Positions 1 through 7,909 of a DNA stretch of 64,000 bases are shown here, one piece after another (within the stretch, counting starts at the first letter, position 1; every line of letters begins with the position of its first letter). The stretch is taken from contig NZ_NHOY01000116.1 of the NCBI RefSeq assembly GCF_002252755.1, forward strand, positions 1 to 64,000, given 5' to 3'. The DNA comes from Halorubrum sp. Hd13 (GTDB lineage Archaea > Halobacteriota > Halobacteria > Halobacteriales > Haloferacaceae). The position numbers and the translations under genes were made by a program. The notes beneath the pieces were generated by a model. That model was not told where the DNA came from. It searched no databases and saw nothing but the letters and a program-made list of their open reading frames with translations.

Positions 1-407
1 CCGGTCGAGGACCGCTGTCCGCCTGAGCCCGCACCGGCGCTTTCCCGGCGGTCGTTCCGTCCGCCTCCGCCGCCGCGTCCCTGTCCGGCTGCGTGACCCT
101 CTCCGCCGGCCTGTCGCCGATCGCGGTCCTCGACGCCGGGCCCGGCCGCGTTCGCGCGCGGGTCGTCGCCGGCGGGCCGGCGGTCGTCCGGGCTCGCGGG
201 CTCCGCGGCGGTAAATCCGGATCCCTCGTTCGCCCGCTGCTCCCGCTGCCGCTCCCGCGATCGTCCGACGTTAGGGCGGCCGTTCGTCCCGACGACGTAC
301 CGCCCCTCCTCGATCTCGACGACGTTCTCGTCGTCGGTGAAGTCGAGCTCCTCGGGGTCGGCCGGCGGGGCGTCCGGGTCGGCCGCCGGTGAGTCGCGGT
401 CGCTCAT
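1..407 (-). CDS. acidic, disordered haloarchaeal protein (C-terminus beyond the window)
   Basis: The frame opens with ATG at 407 and runs open to the left edge, so at least 135 residues are present and the stop is not seen. The first 50 residues are acidic and include the motif EELDFTDDENVVEIEEGRYVVG. The rest is a low-complexity Asp/Arg/Gly/Gln region that looks disordered. It lies 84 bp downstream of the archaellin genes on the same strand. Proteins with this kind of N-terminal motif sit near archaellin loci in other haloarchaea (I believe they are filed as DUF7500, unverified). No catalytic or membrane feature is visible and the function is unknown. Confidence 0.6.
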   Translation of the reverse strand, partial: MSDRDSPAADPDAPPADPEELDFTDDENVVEIEEGRYVVGTNGRPNVGRSRERQREQRANEGSGFTAAEPASPDDRRPAGDDPRANAAGPGVEDRDRRQAGGEGHAAGQGRGGGGGRNDRRESAGAGSGGQRSST

Positions 408-491
408 GGTAACGCTGTGAACGCGCGAGAAAATAGGTGTTCTGGGCGGATCGGTTCCGCCGAAAGTGGTTAGCGAGCGGTTCGGGGCTCG

Positions 492-1490
492 TTAGAGTCT
501 GACCGCTTCGCCGTCCTTATTGAACAGGTCGGGTGCGCGCAGTTCGACACTTGTCGTCGCGCCGGCGGGCGAAACGATGTCGAGCGTAGCACTCTGTCCC
601 TCCCCGAAGGGGGCCCCATCTGCGAACGCCCCGGCGTCGGGGTTGATCAGGATCGTGTAGTCATTCTCTTCGTCAAGCACCGGCGTCGACTCGAAATTGC
701 CATCGGAGCCAACGGCGAACTCGTTGGCACCGAGTCCGTCAATACTGGCTACCTTGTTAACTATCTCAAAACTCGATCCACTACCAGAAGCCGCAACGGT
801 CTCAGTCTTTTGGATGAGGACGTTACCACTGTTATCCTCGAGAGTGATAGTGACCTCCTCGCCTTGGGTCAGTTGATCGTTGCTAAGCGCGAGGGGGGAG
901 TCAGAATCGCCAACAGTTGTGCCACCGTCAAGCGAGAATGTTGAGCCACCAAGATTTTCTACGTTAGTACCGGTGACTTCTCCAGACTCGCCTTCGGACT
1001 CAACCCGAAGGACTGCCACTTCGCCGCTACTGATGCCATCAATTTCAGTTTCGTCGACCGTGTCAACAGTCAGAGTAGGACCAGTACCATCCTCAATAGA
1101 TTCAGTAGTACTCAATTGTGTGTTCCCAGTTCCAGTGCTAGAAACAAACACAAGATTCTGTTGACCACCCGGACCGACCGCCTGGATCGTCGTTTCGCTC
1201 AAGTCGATCTGATCGGCACCGGGTGCGCCCGAGACACTCAGACGAATCTCGCTCAGTTCGCCGTTTGCCTCACTACCAACGATACCGACCTCGCTCGTCA
1301 CGTCAATCCGCTCAGAGACGAGGTCAGTACTCTCTTCACCAGTCGCTTCGGCCTGCGTCTGGAGGAACCCAGCCGTGTTGATCAGGACGCCAGCGGCGAT
1401 CGCCGCCACCAGCACCATCGCGATGAACACGATGAGGGTCCCGATCCCCACCTGACCGCGCTCCTCGTGGTTAGTGATGAATTCGAACAT
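492..1490 (-). CDS. archaellin (archaeal flagellin), large variant
   Basis: This is a structural subunit of the archaellum filament, 332 residues. It has a class III signal peptide: MFEFITNHEERG, then [13 protein letters not shown], with the preflagellin peptidase site expected after Gly12. The long hydrophobic helix at about residues 15-40 forms the filament core. Residues about 60-290 are a Ser/Thr/Asp/Gly-rich variable outer domain. It starts 2 bp after the 202-residue archaellin gene, so the two are co-transcribed. The first ~45 codons are almost identical in DNA to the upstream paralogue, while the middle (about 730-1260) is visibly less G+C-rich than its surroundings. The family is certain; which archaellin paralogue it corresponds to elsewhere is not. 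Confidence 0.95.
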   Translation of the reverse strand: MFEFITNHEERGQVGIGTLIVFIAMVLVAAIAAGVLINTAGFLQTQAEATGEESTDLVSERIDVTSEVGIVGSEANGELSEIRLSVSGAPGADQIDLSETTIQAVGPGGQQNLVFVSSTGTGNTQLSTTESIEDGTGPTLTVDTVDETEIDGISSGEVAVLRVESEGESGEVTGTNVENLGGSTFSLDGGTTVGDSDSPLALSNDQLTQGEEVTITLEDNSGNVLIQKTETVAASGSGSSFEIVNKVASIDGLGANEFAVGSDGNFESTPVLDEENDYTILINPDAGAFADGAPFGEGQSATLDIVSPAGATTSVELRAPDLFNKDGEAVRL

Positions 1491-1492
1491 TA

Positions 1493-2101
1493 TTACAGCC
1501 TCACTGAGTCGCTGACAACGGTACTCGGGACGCGGATTTCACTTGTCGTCGTCGCGCCGCTCGCCGTGGTGAACGTCACCGTCATCGAGTCGCCTTCTTC
1601 GAGAACGTAGGGGTTCTCGCCGGCGTTGTTATCGACGAGAGAACTGTCTGCGTCGAGTCCGACCGTCACCTGCGCGCGGTCACTGCTATCGGTGAAGACG
1701 ACATTATTCTCACCTTTGAAAATATCAATGTCAGTCCCGTCAGCGGCAGTACTGAGGGTGAACGTCTCCTGTCCATCTTCTCCGATGAGTTCAACCGAGG
1801 TTTCACTCAGATCGATGTTGGATGCTCCCGGTGACTGGGCGAGCACGAAGTCCAACTCGACAATCTGCCCATTACCCTCCGAACTGTCGAACGTACCGGA
1901 CTGGCTCACCACCTGCAGCCGGTCGCTCACTTGACTCGTACTCTCCTCGCCCGTCGCCTCCGCCTGTGTCTGGAGGAAGCCGGCCGTGTTGATCAGGACG
2001 CCGGCGGCGATCGCCGCCACCAGCACCATCGCGATGAACACGATGAGGGTCCCGATCCCCACTTGCCCGCGCTCTTCCTCGTCCAGTATGGTTTCGAACA
2101 T
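1493..2101 (-). CDS. archaellin (archaeal flagellin), small variant
   Basis: This 202-residue filament subunit is the first gene of the archaellin pair. The class III signal peptide [12 protein letters not shown] precedes [13 protein letters not shown], with cleavage expected after Gly12, and the hydrophobic N-terminal helix runs to about residue 40. The outer domain is about 130 residues shorter than in the downstream paralogue. The C-terminus ends in a beta-rich segment ([15 protein letters not shown]) comparable to the paralogue's end. The A+T-rich stretch upstream holds a TATA-like element, CTTTAATA, about 62-70 bp before the start, so the mRNA probably has a leader. Which subunit is the major one cannot be told from sequence. 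Confidence 0.95.
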   Translation of the reverse strand: MFETILDEEERGQVGIGTLIVFIAMVLVAAIAAGVLINTAGFLQTQAEATGEESTSQVSDRLQVVSQSGTFDSSEGNGQIVELDFVLAQSPGASNIDLSETSVELIGEDGQETFTLSTAADGTDIDIFKGENNVVFTDSSDRAQVTVGLDADSSLVDNNAGENPYVLEEGDSMTVTFTTASGATTTSEIRVPSTVVSDSVRL

Positions 2102-2463
2102 TGTGTGTTGCGTTGGCCCCCGGCCTGCCCGGCGGGCGTTATCGAAAGGAGCGGGATTTCCCTATTAAAGACTCCGTACCGATTATCCAAGCTGATAAAA
2201 CGCTGCTGTCATGCGATTATTTGATAAATTACAGCAAAATAGTTTCTGTGATCATTAACGATGTCGGCGTTTAGTTATCGCATCCGATACTCGAACATCA
2301 GTGGGTGTGCGCGCGGATATTGACCGATCCGTCGACGAGGTCGAACGACTCGGCGGGACGGTGAGATCGGTCTCCAGCGGTCCTTGTCGAAACCGAACCG
2401 GTGAACCGCGAAGAGCTGAACCGGTGAACCGAGAAGGAGCGTTCCGCCGCGCCGCGTCGGTCG
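2102..2463. other. intergenic region with archaellin promoter
   Basis: This is 362 bp between the archaellin start and a membrane-protein gene. The half next to the archaellin is A+T-rich and contains, on the minus strand, CTTTAATA (2162-2169) as the likely TATA box and further A+T blocks (TTTTATCAG near 2192-2200, AATTTATCAA near 2220-2230) that may bind activators. The other half is G+C-rich, holds a 23-bp direct repeat (2395-2440), and shows no convincing gene. Confidence 0.5.
2395..2440. repeat. 23-bp tandem direct repeat (two copies)
   Basis: The unit GAACCGGTGAACCG(C/A)GAAG plus four or five bases occurs twice head to tail at 2395-2417 and 2418-2440. Each unit contains the palindrome ACCGGT. 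It lies just past the 3' end of the adjacent membrane-protein gene. Function unknown. Confidence 0.6.
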
Positions 2464-2802
2464 CTATCGGTCCTGAATCCGCGTGAGCTCCGACTCGGGG
2501 ATCACGAGCTCCCGCGTGCCGGGCTCGTAGACGGCGAGGCTCCCGGCGACGAGCGCCATCGACGCCGCCAGCAGTCCGGTGTTGATCAACAGCAGCGCCT
2601 CCGCGTTCGCGAACGACGTCCGGAAGCCGGCGACGGGCGTCGCGACGGCCGCGACGACGACCAGTCCGAAGCCGACGGCCAGGTACGCCATCGCGGTGCG
2701 TCCCGACGATCGATAGGCGGCCACCGCGAACGCCGCCAGCGTCGCGCCCGCGCCCGCCAACACGGTGGTCGTCACGAGATACAATCCCTCGATGAGCTCC
2801 AT
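2464..2802 (-). CDS. three-helix membrane protein paired with a winged-helix regulator (DUF7521-like)
   Basis: A 112-residue protein with three predicted membrane helices at about residues 5-28, 37-58 and 69-91 and a short charged tail (PESELTRIQDR). It resembles the small haloarchaeal membrane family I recall as DUF7521; no enzymatic motif is seen. It is divergent from the winged-helix gene at 2991. A second copy of the same arrangement, winged helix plus three-helix protein, occurs at 7628-8205. The repeated pairing suggests that the DNA-binding protein and the membrane protein work together, for example as a membrane-linked transcriptional switch, but this is inference. Confidence 0.75.
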   Translation of the reverse strand: MELIEGLYLVTTTVLAGAGATLAAFAVAAYRSSGRTAMAYLAVGFGLVVVAAVATPVAGFRTSFANAEALLLINTGLLAASMALVAGSLAVYEPGTRELVIPESELTRIQDR

Positions 2803-2990
2803 ATCCGGCCTCCTCGGAGTCGATACATAAACCCACGGTGGCGGCTATCACCGGCGATAACACGGCGTTCCGCTAATGCGGGTCCGAAGAACGCGGATAC
2901 GGCGTCTGTCGCCCGCCTGTCCCCGGATTCGACGATCCCTGCACTCACCGGTATCCTTTTACGTTGTAAAAATCAACAGCGATAACGTGA

Positions 2991-3329
2991 ATGGTGGGGG
3001 ACGACCTGATCACAGTGCTCGGTAACAAGTACAACACGGACATCCTGACCGCGACCGGAGACGCGATGTCCGCGCAGGACCTGAGCGACGAGCTCGACGT
3101 CCCGATCGCGACGTGTTACCGCCGGATCAACGAGCTCGAGGAGGCCGACCTCCTCGAGCTCCACGACCGACCGCTCTCGGACGAGCACCGGCGCGTGAAG
3201 GTGTACCGCCGGAAAGTCGACGGCGTCGAGGTCGACTTCACGGACGGGCTCACTGTCGAGGTCGAAGATCGGTCCGCGGTGAAAAACCGGCTGGACGACG
3301 TGTGGCGCGACCTCTCGTCGAGTCAGTAG
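2991..3329 (+). CDS. winged-helix (ArsR-like) transcriptional regulator
   Basis: A 112-residue DNA-binding protein. The N-terminal ~65 residues have the winged-helix pattern: helix 'DLITVLGNKYNTDIL', then 'MSAQDLSDELDVPIATCYRRINELEEADLLEL', in which the DLSDELDVPIATCYRRINEL segment is the recognition helix-turn-helix. The C-terminal part is a beta hairpin (VKVYRRKVDGVEVDF) and a final helix. ATG at 2991 follows A+T-rich sequence (GTAAAAATC near 2966-2974) at leaderless spacing. It is divergent from the three-helix membrane protein at 2464-2802. Target genes and signal are unknown. Confidence 0.85.
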   Translation: MVGDDLITVLGNKYNTDILTATGDAMSAQDLSDELDVPIATCYRRINELEEADLLELHDRPLSDEHRRVKVYRRKVDGVEVDFTDGLTVEVEDRSAVKNRLDDVWRDLSSSQ

Positions 3330-3401
3330 CGTCCCGAGACCTCCCGCACCGCCTCCCCCTTCCGCGCCGCCGAGACGCGCGGTCTCCCCTCTCGGTCCGC
3401 G

Positions 3402-4130
3402 TCAGAACGACGGCTCGTCGGACCGCCCCATCATCGAGAACCCGCCGGCCCGCTCGTGGACGGTGATCCCGCCGTCGCCGATCTCCATCGGGAAGATGTC
3501 GGTGTCGATGTCCTGCTTCCGCATCTTCGCCACCCAGACGTACCGGTTGACGCCCGAGTCCGTCGGCGTCTGGATGAAGTAGATGTTCCCGTCCGTGAGG
3601 AAGTTCTCCAGCCCGACCTCCGTGTCCGGGAACACGGCGCCCTGCTCGTTGATGAGCAGCGAGGTCAGCCCGTTCGCCTTGAGGATGTCGGAGAACTTCA
3701 ACAGATACGTCCGCTTCTCCTGTTCGGCGTCGAAGAAGAGCTGGAACATCGACAGCGAGTCGAGCACGAGCCGGTCGAAGTCGGCGTCCTCGATCGTGTC
3801 GAGGAGTCGGTCGACCGCCGTCGAGAAGTCGGTCTCGCGCAGCATCTCCCGCTTGTCTAAGATCACGATATCGCCGTCGTCGACGGCGTCGCCGAACCCG
3901 TCGAGACCGATCGACTCCGCGGCGCCGCGGATGTCCGCTTCGTCCTCCTCGAACGAGACGTACACGCCGCGCTCGTCGTGTTCCGTGACGCCGTGGTAGA
4001 GGTACTGGATTCCGAAAATGCTCTTGCCGGTCCCGGGGTTCCCGGAGACGAGCACCGTCGACCGCTTCGTGATGCCGCCGGTGAGGATCGAGTCGAGCCC
4101 CTCGACCCCGGTGGAGACGAGTTCTGACAT
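3402..4130 (-). CDS. KaiC-like RecA-superfamily ATPase
   Basis: A single-domain KaiC/RadA-type ATPase of 242 residues. Visible motifs are the N-terminal TGVEGLDSILTGGI typical of KaiC proteins, Walker A SGNPGTGKS at residues 29-37, and a Walker B strand RLVLDSLS. The C-terminal end is short and lacks a second ATPase domain. Such archaeal single-domain KaiC homologues are linked to signalling, with the archaellum protein ArlH/FlaH as a relative. I chose ATG 4130 rather than 4142 because a clear TATA box at 4155-4163 gives a short or absent leader for 4130. It is divergent from a HalX response regulator, which supports a shared signalling role. The specific function is not known. Confidence 0.88.
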   Translation of the reverse strand: MSELVSTGVEGLDSILTGGITKRSTVLVSGNPGTGKSIFGIQYLYHGVTEHDERGVYVSFEEDEADIRGAAESIGLDGFGDAVDDGDIVILDKREMLRETDFSTAVDRLLDTIEDADFDRLVLDSLSMFQLFFDAEQEKRTYLLKFSDILKANGLTSLLINEQGAVFPDTEVGLENFLTDGNIYFIQTPTDSGVNRYVWVAKMRKQDIDTDIFPMEIGDGGITVHERAGGFSMMGRSDEPSF

Positions 4131-4154
4131 TCGTCCCACCATTGGCGACGGGAG

Positions 4155-4163
4155 TATATAAAA
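4155..4163 (-). promoter_or_regulatory. TATA box for the KaiC-like gene
   Basis: On the minus strand this reads TTTTATATA and is centred about 29 bp upstream of ATG 4130, the spacing expected for a near-leaderless archaeal transcript. Confidence 0.7.
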
Positions 4164-4203
4164 GACGATCCGACGCGGCCGATCGGTCGAACCGACGCCG
4201 ACA

Positions 4204-4213
4204 GCTTTATTTC
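4204..4213 (+). promoter_or_regulatory. TATA box upstream of the HalX response regulator leader ORF
   Basis: GCTTTATTTC is centred about 27 bp before the ATG at 4236. The predicted transcript would start at or next to that ATG, which opens a 15-codon ORF rather than the response regulator itself. Confidence 0.6.
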
Positions 4214-4235
4214 TCGACACGCCGCCCGTTTGTAT

Positions 4236-4283
4236 ATGCCCGGTGAAGCGTCTCCCGTCGACCCCGGCGGTGATCGGCGGTGA
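4236..4283 (+). CDS. 15-residue upstream ORF overlapping the response-regulator start
   Basis: The ORF encodes MPGEASPVDPGGDRR and then TGA. Its stop codon (4281-4283) overlaps the GTG start of the response regulator (4280-4282) in a GTGA arrangement, one base out of phase. With a TATA box ~27 bp upstream it would be the leaderless first ORF of the mRNA, with the response regulator translated by coupling. Alternatively a single-base indel or sequencing error separates an N-terminal extension from the main protein. Sequence alone does not decide. Confidence 0.45.
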   Translation: MPGEASPVDPGGDRR

Positions 4284-4843
4284 GCGACCCTTCGGTCCTC
4301 GTCGTCGAGGACGAACCCGACATCGCCGCGCTGTACGCCGGCTTCCTCGAGGCGGAGTACGACGTCGACCTCGCCGAGACCGCCGCGGAGGCGATCGACC
4401 GGGTCGACGCGAGCGTCGACGTGGTGCTCCTCGACCGTCGACTCCCCGACGGCAGCGGCGACGACGTGCTCGAACACATCCGCGAGGCCGGCCACGACTG
4501 CCGAGTCGCGATGGTCACCGCGGTCGAGCCCGACTTCGACATCATCGACATGGGGTTCGATCTGTACCTCACCAAGCCCGTCAGCCGCTCGAAGCTGTTG
4601 ACGGCGATCGAGACCCTTCTCACCCGCAGCGAGTACGACGACCTCGTTCAGGAGGCGGCGGCGCTGGCGAGCAAGCGCGCGGTCCTCAGCTCGCAGAAGC
4701 CCGCCGCCCAGCGCGAGGGCAACGAGGCGTACGCCGATCTCGTCGATCGGCTGGAGAACCTCGACACCGACATCGACGACCTCGGCGAGACGCTCTCCTC
4801 CGACGACTACCGCGCGATGTTCCGAGACCTCGGCGAGGCCTGA
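4280..4843 (+). CDS. response regulator with HalX domain
   Basis: A 187-residue two-component response regulator. Residues 1-115 form the receiver: acidic patch EDE (residues 10-12), phospho-acceptor Asp52 in LLDRRLPDGSG, and conserved Lys99 in LTKP. Residues ~120-187 form an alpha-helical region matching the haloarchaeal HalX domain. There is no DNA-binding domain, so output is probably by protein contact. The start is GTG 4280; the only in-phase starts nearby give this length, and a 15-codon upstream ORF overlaps it. It is divergent from a KaiC-like ATPase. The partner kinase is not in the window. Confidence 0.92.
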   Translation: MSDPSVLVVEDEPDIAALYAGFLEAEYDVDLAETAAEAIDRVDASVDVVLLDRRLPDGSGDDVLEHIREAGHDCRVAMVTAVEPDFDIIDMGFDLYLTKPVSRSKLLTAIETLLTRSEYDDLVQEAAALASKRAVLSSQKPAAQREGNEAYADLVDRLENLDTDIDDLGETLSSDDYRAMFRDLGEA

Positions 4844-5069
4844 CCCGACGTCGCTCGCGCCCCCGCTGTTCTCTCTGCCCGCTCGCTTCCGCGCTTCCGA
4901 CGATACCCCTCCCATCGCGAGTTCCGGCCGTGGCGTTCGGACCCCGACCGGATATCGATGACGGCGTCCGGATCCCGACCGAAGTTTGAACGGATCCCGG
5001 ACCGACTCTGCACCAAAGTTGTCCGGTAGTTGAAAAATCTATATCCCCGTCATCGCCCTCGTCCGGAAC

Positions 5070-5993
5070 ATGACGGACCGAGACACGCGGCGACGGTTCC
5101 TGACGACGAGCGGTGGACTGGTAACGCTGGGGCTCGCCGGTTGCCTCGGCGACGGCGGAAGCGACGGCGCCGACGCGGACGGCGACGACGGGATGGACGG
5201 GAACGAAACGGACGACGGCATGAACGAGGGCGACGAGATGGACGGTGGCGACGGAATGGACGATGGCGATGAGATGGACGGCGACGACGAGATGACGGAA
5301 TCCGCCACGGTCCGCGTCCGGATCGAGAACGTCGCGTCCGCGGAGTTCTATCCCGCGGACACGTCGACCGACGGCGCCGTCTGGGTCACGCCGGGGGCGT
5401 ACGCCGTCCACGAGGGCGAGAATCCGATATACGAGCTCGGCGAGCCGGCGTCCGTCGGACTCGAAGCGCTGGCCGAGGCCGGGCCGCCGACGGGGTTCGA
5501 GGGAGAAGACGGGCTCGTCGACGAGCTCGGCGCGTCGACGGACGTCCACGACTCGGGGCCGTACACCCCCGCGGACACGGTCGCGGACCCGAACGATCCG
5601 ACGGGGAAGGTCCCGGGGGCCCCGCCGATCGCGCCCGGCGGCGCCTTCGAGTTCGAGGCGACGGTCGCGCCCGGCCAGCGGCTCTCCTTCGCCTCGATGT
5701 TCGTCCCGTCGAACGACGTCTTCGTCTCGACGGGCGAGGACGGCGCCGCGCTCTGGCCCGAGGAGGGCGACCCGGTCGACGGCGACGTCACCGACGCCGT
5801 GTCCCTGTTCGACGCTGGGACGGAGCCGAACGCGGAGCCACCCGGCACCGGTCCCGACCAAGCGCCCGCGCAGGACGCGCCCGATCAGGGCGACGACGAG
5901 GGCGGGACTGTGCGGCGGCTGAGCGACGTCGACGACGGCCACGAGTACCCGGCCGCCGAGGACGTGGTTCAAGTGACTGTAACCCCGACGTAA
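5070..5993 (+). CDS. spondin-domain Tat lipoprotein
   Basis: A 307-residue exported lipoprotein. The N-terminus has a twin-arginine motif (RRRFLTT) and lipobox LAGC, so Tat export and lipid anchoring at Cys25 are expected. A tether of Asp/Gly/Met repeats (about residues 27-75) follows. The rest matches the spondin N-terminal type domain: RVRIENVA start, 'TPGAYAVHEGENPIYELGEPAS', 'PGQRLSFASMFVPSNDVFVS'. TATA-like ATCTATATC lies about 28 bp before the ATG. The stop is 3 bp before the molybdoenzyme gene, so the two form an operon and may act together at the outer face of the membrane. Ligand unknown. Confidence 0.85.
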   Translation: MTDRDTRRRFLTTSGGLVTLGLAGCLGDGGSDGADADGDDGMDGNETDDGMNEGDEMDGGDGMDDGDEMDGDDEMTESATVRVRIENVASAEFYPADTSTDGAVWVTPGAYAVHEGENPIYELGEPASVGLEALAEAGPPTGFEGEDGLVDELGASTDVHDSGPYTPADTVADPNDPTGKVPGAPPIAPGGAFEFEATVAPGQRLSFASMFVPSNDVFVSTGEDGAALWPEEGDPVDGDVTDAVSLFDAGTEPNAEPPGTGPDQAPAQDAPDQGDDEGGTVRRLSDVDDGHEYPAAEDVVQVTVTPT

Positions 5994-5996
5994 ACT

Positions 5997-7538
5997 ATGA
6001 TCGACGTTACCGAACGGCGAGACGCGTTGCTCGCGACGGCGGCGGGGACCGCCGGGGTCGCCGGTTCGTACCTCGTCACGGGCTGGTCGCCCGCGTTCGT
6101 CGTCCGCCCCGTCGATCAGGCCATCGTCAACCTGACGCCCGGGCCGATCGTGACCTTCATGATCGAGAACGTCGGCGACGCGGGCCACCTGGTCCACATC
6201 GCCATGGCGTTCGCCGCCGTGATCGGGCTGTTCGCCGCGGTCGCGTTCGCCGGCCTGCAACTCTCGGCGCGCACAGAGAGTTCGCCGGTCGGCGCCGCGG
6301 CGACCGGTCTGGCGTCGTGGCTGCTCGCCGCCGGTCTGACCGGCGGTCCGACCCAGGCGCTGGGCGTTGCGCTCCCCGCGGCGGTCGCCGTCGCGATCGG
6401 CGGTCTCCCGCCCGACGCGTCCGAACCGTCGTCTCCCGACCCGGCCTCCGGCGACGGGTCCTCGGTCGCGGTCGACTCGACGAAAGCCGTCGACGCGGTG
6501 CGTCGCCGGACGCTCGGCGTCGTGGCGGCGACGTTCGGGTTCGTCGTCACGGCCGTCATCGGTCGGCGGTTGCCGGACGCGGACGGTGACGACACGCTCG
6601 CCGACGCCCCGCGGTCGGAGGGCGCGACCGAGCGGCTTCGCGAGGTCGGCGCGGCCTCGCTGGCGGTCGAGAGCGACGGTCTCCTCGGCATGGTGAGTCC
6701 CATCGGCGAGTTCTACAACGTCGACATCGCGGAGTTCGACCCGGAGGTCACCGCGGCGGAGTGGTCGCTGACGTTCACCGGCGAGACCGGCGGCGAGCGG
6801 ACGGTCGCCTTCGACGAGCTGACCGACCGACCCGTCGAGCACCGCGCGGTGACGCTCCGGTGCGTCGGCGAGGACCTGAACGGCCGCAAACTGGACAACG
6901 CCGTCTGGACGGGGACCCCGATCCGTCCCCTGCTCGAGTCCGTCGACCCGCAGGGCGACTGCAACTGCGCGATGCTGCGCGGCGAGGACGGCTACTACGT
7001 CCAGTTCCCGGTCGACGTGCTCGCCGACGGCTTCCTCGCGTGGGGGATGAACGGGAAGGAGCTCCCGCCCGGCCACGGCCACCCGGTCCGGGTGCTGATC
7101 CCGGGCCACTGGGGGGAGACGAACGTGAAGTGGCTCTCGGAGATCGAGCTGTTGAACGTGGAGGAGGACGGCTACTGGGAGGAACGCGGCTGGGAGGGGA
7201 CCGGCGAGGTGAAGACGGTCGCCAAGCTCTGGGACGAGGGGATCACGGAGCTCGACGACGGCCGGATCGAGCTGGCCGGCCACGCCTACGCCGGGACCCG
7301 CGGGATCGAGCGCGTCGAGGTCTCGACCGACGGGGGCGACTCGTGGACCGACGCCGCCCTCTCCGACCCTCTCCCCGACGCCGACGTCTGGCGGCAGTGG
7401 CGCCACGTCTTCGACCCCGACGGGACGAGCGAGGTCGTCGTCCGCGCGGTCGACGGTGAGGGGAACCGCCAGATCCGAGAGCCGTCGGACCCGTCGCCGA
7501 CCGGCGCCTCGGGCTGGGTCCGCCGGACGGTCGGGTGA
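5997..7538 (+). CDS. membrane-anchored sulfite-oxidase-family molybdopterin oxidoreductase
   Basis: A 513-residue protein. The N-terminal ~190 residues contain several hydrophobic helices (about 10-30, 62-88, 100-135, 172-190), anchoring it in the membrane. Residues ~235-400 form the oxidoreductase molybdopterin domain: LRCVGEDLNGRKLDNAVWTG contains the likely Mo-ligand Cys289, and GHGHPVRVLIPGHWGETNVKWL matches the family core. Residues ~410-500 form the Ig-like dimerisation domain (VEVSTDGGDSWTDA). It follows the spondin lipoprotein by 3 bp. The substrate, sulfite or another small oxidised/reduced compound, cannot be told. A second, smaller relative lies at 17755-18843. Confidence 0.9.
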   Translation: MIDVTERRDALLATAAGTAGVAGSYLVTGWSPAFVVRPVDQAIVNLTPGPIVTFMIENVGDAGHLVHIAMAFAAVIGLFAAVAFAGLQLSARTESSPVGAAATGLASWLLAAGLTGGPTQALGVALPAAVAVAIGGLPPDASEPSSPDPASGDGSSVAVDSTKAVDAVRRRTLGVVAATFGFVVTAVIGRRLPDADGDDTLADAPRSEGATERLREVGAASLAVESDGLLGMVSPIGEFYNVDIAEFDPEVTAAEWSLTFTGETGGERTVAFDELTDRPVEHRAVTLRCVGEDLNGRKLDNAVWTGTPIRPLLESVDPQGDCNCAMLRGEDGYYVQFPVDVLADGFLAWGMNGKELPPGHGHPVRVLIPGHWGETNVKWLSEIELLNVEEDGYWEERGWEGTGEVKTVAKLWDEGITELDDGRIELAGHAYAGTRGIERVEVSTDGGDSWTDAALSDPLPDADVWRQWRHVFDPDGTSEVVVRAVDGEGNRQIREPSDPSPTGASGWVRRTVG

Positions 7539-7627
7539 CCGCCCGCCGCAGTCCGTCGATCGCCTCGCCGGGCACCCGCCCGCGTCGCAACGACTTTCAC
7601 ACCCCACCCGACACAACAGTACGCCAA

Positions 7628-7909
7628 ATGGAGAAGGCCCTGTGGTACCTGTTCGTCGCGAGCCGCGGTGGCGCCAACAGGGTCCGGATCGTCCGGGAAC
7701 TCCGCGCCCGCCCCCGGAACGCGAACGAACTCGCGGAGGAACTGGACGTCGACTACAACACGATCACCCACCACCTAGAGATGTTAGAAGACCACGACGT
7801 CGTCGAGCCGAGCGACCACGACTACGGGAAGCTCTACTTCCTGACCGACCGCTTCGAGCGTCACACGGACGCGTTCGAGGAGATCACGTCTGAGGTGGAC
7901 GCCGAATGA
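7628..7909 (+). CDS. winged-helix (ArsR-like) transcriptional regulator
   Basis: A 93-residue winged-helix protein. Residues ~18-65 carry the helix-turn-helix: RIVRELRARPRNANELAEELDVDYNTITHHLEMLEDHDVVEP, followed by the wing 'GKLYFLTDRFE'. I chose ATG 7628 (MEKALWYLFVASRGGANR) because the pattern of this family starts there and upstream codons look non-coding. Its stop overlaps the ATG of the downstream three-helix membrane protein by 4 nt, so the two are translationally coupled. This is the second regulator/membrane pair of this type in the window (see 2464-3329). Confidence 0.87.
   Translation: MEKALWYLFVASRGGANRVRIVRELRARPRNANELAEELDVDYNTITHHLEMLEDHDVVEPSDHDYGKLYFLTDRFERHTDAFEEITSEVDAE

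Noticed and set aside
4686-7616. A 976-codon open frame on the minus strand
   Set aside because: It is antisense to the spondin and molybdoenzyme genes, is Arg/Pro-rich with no domain, and arises from high G+C suppressing stop codons. The sense-strand genes have clear families.
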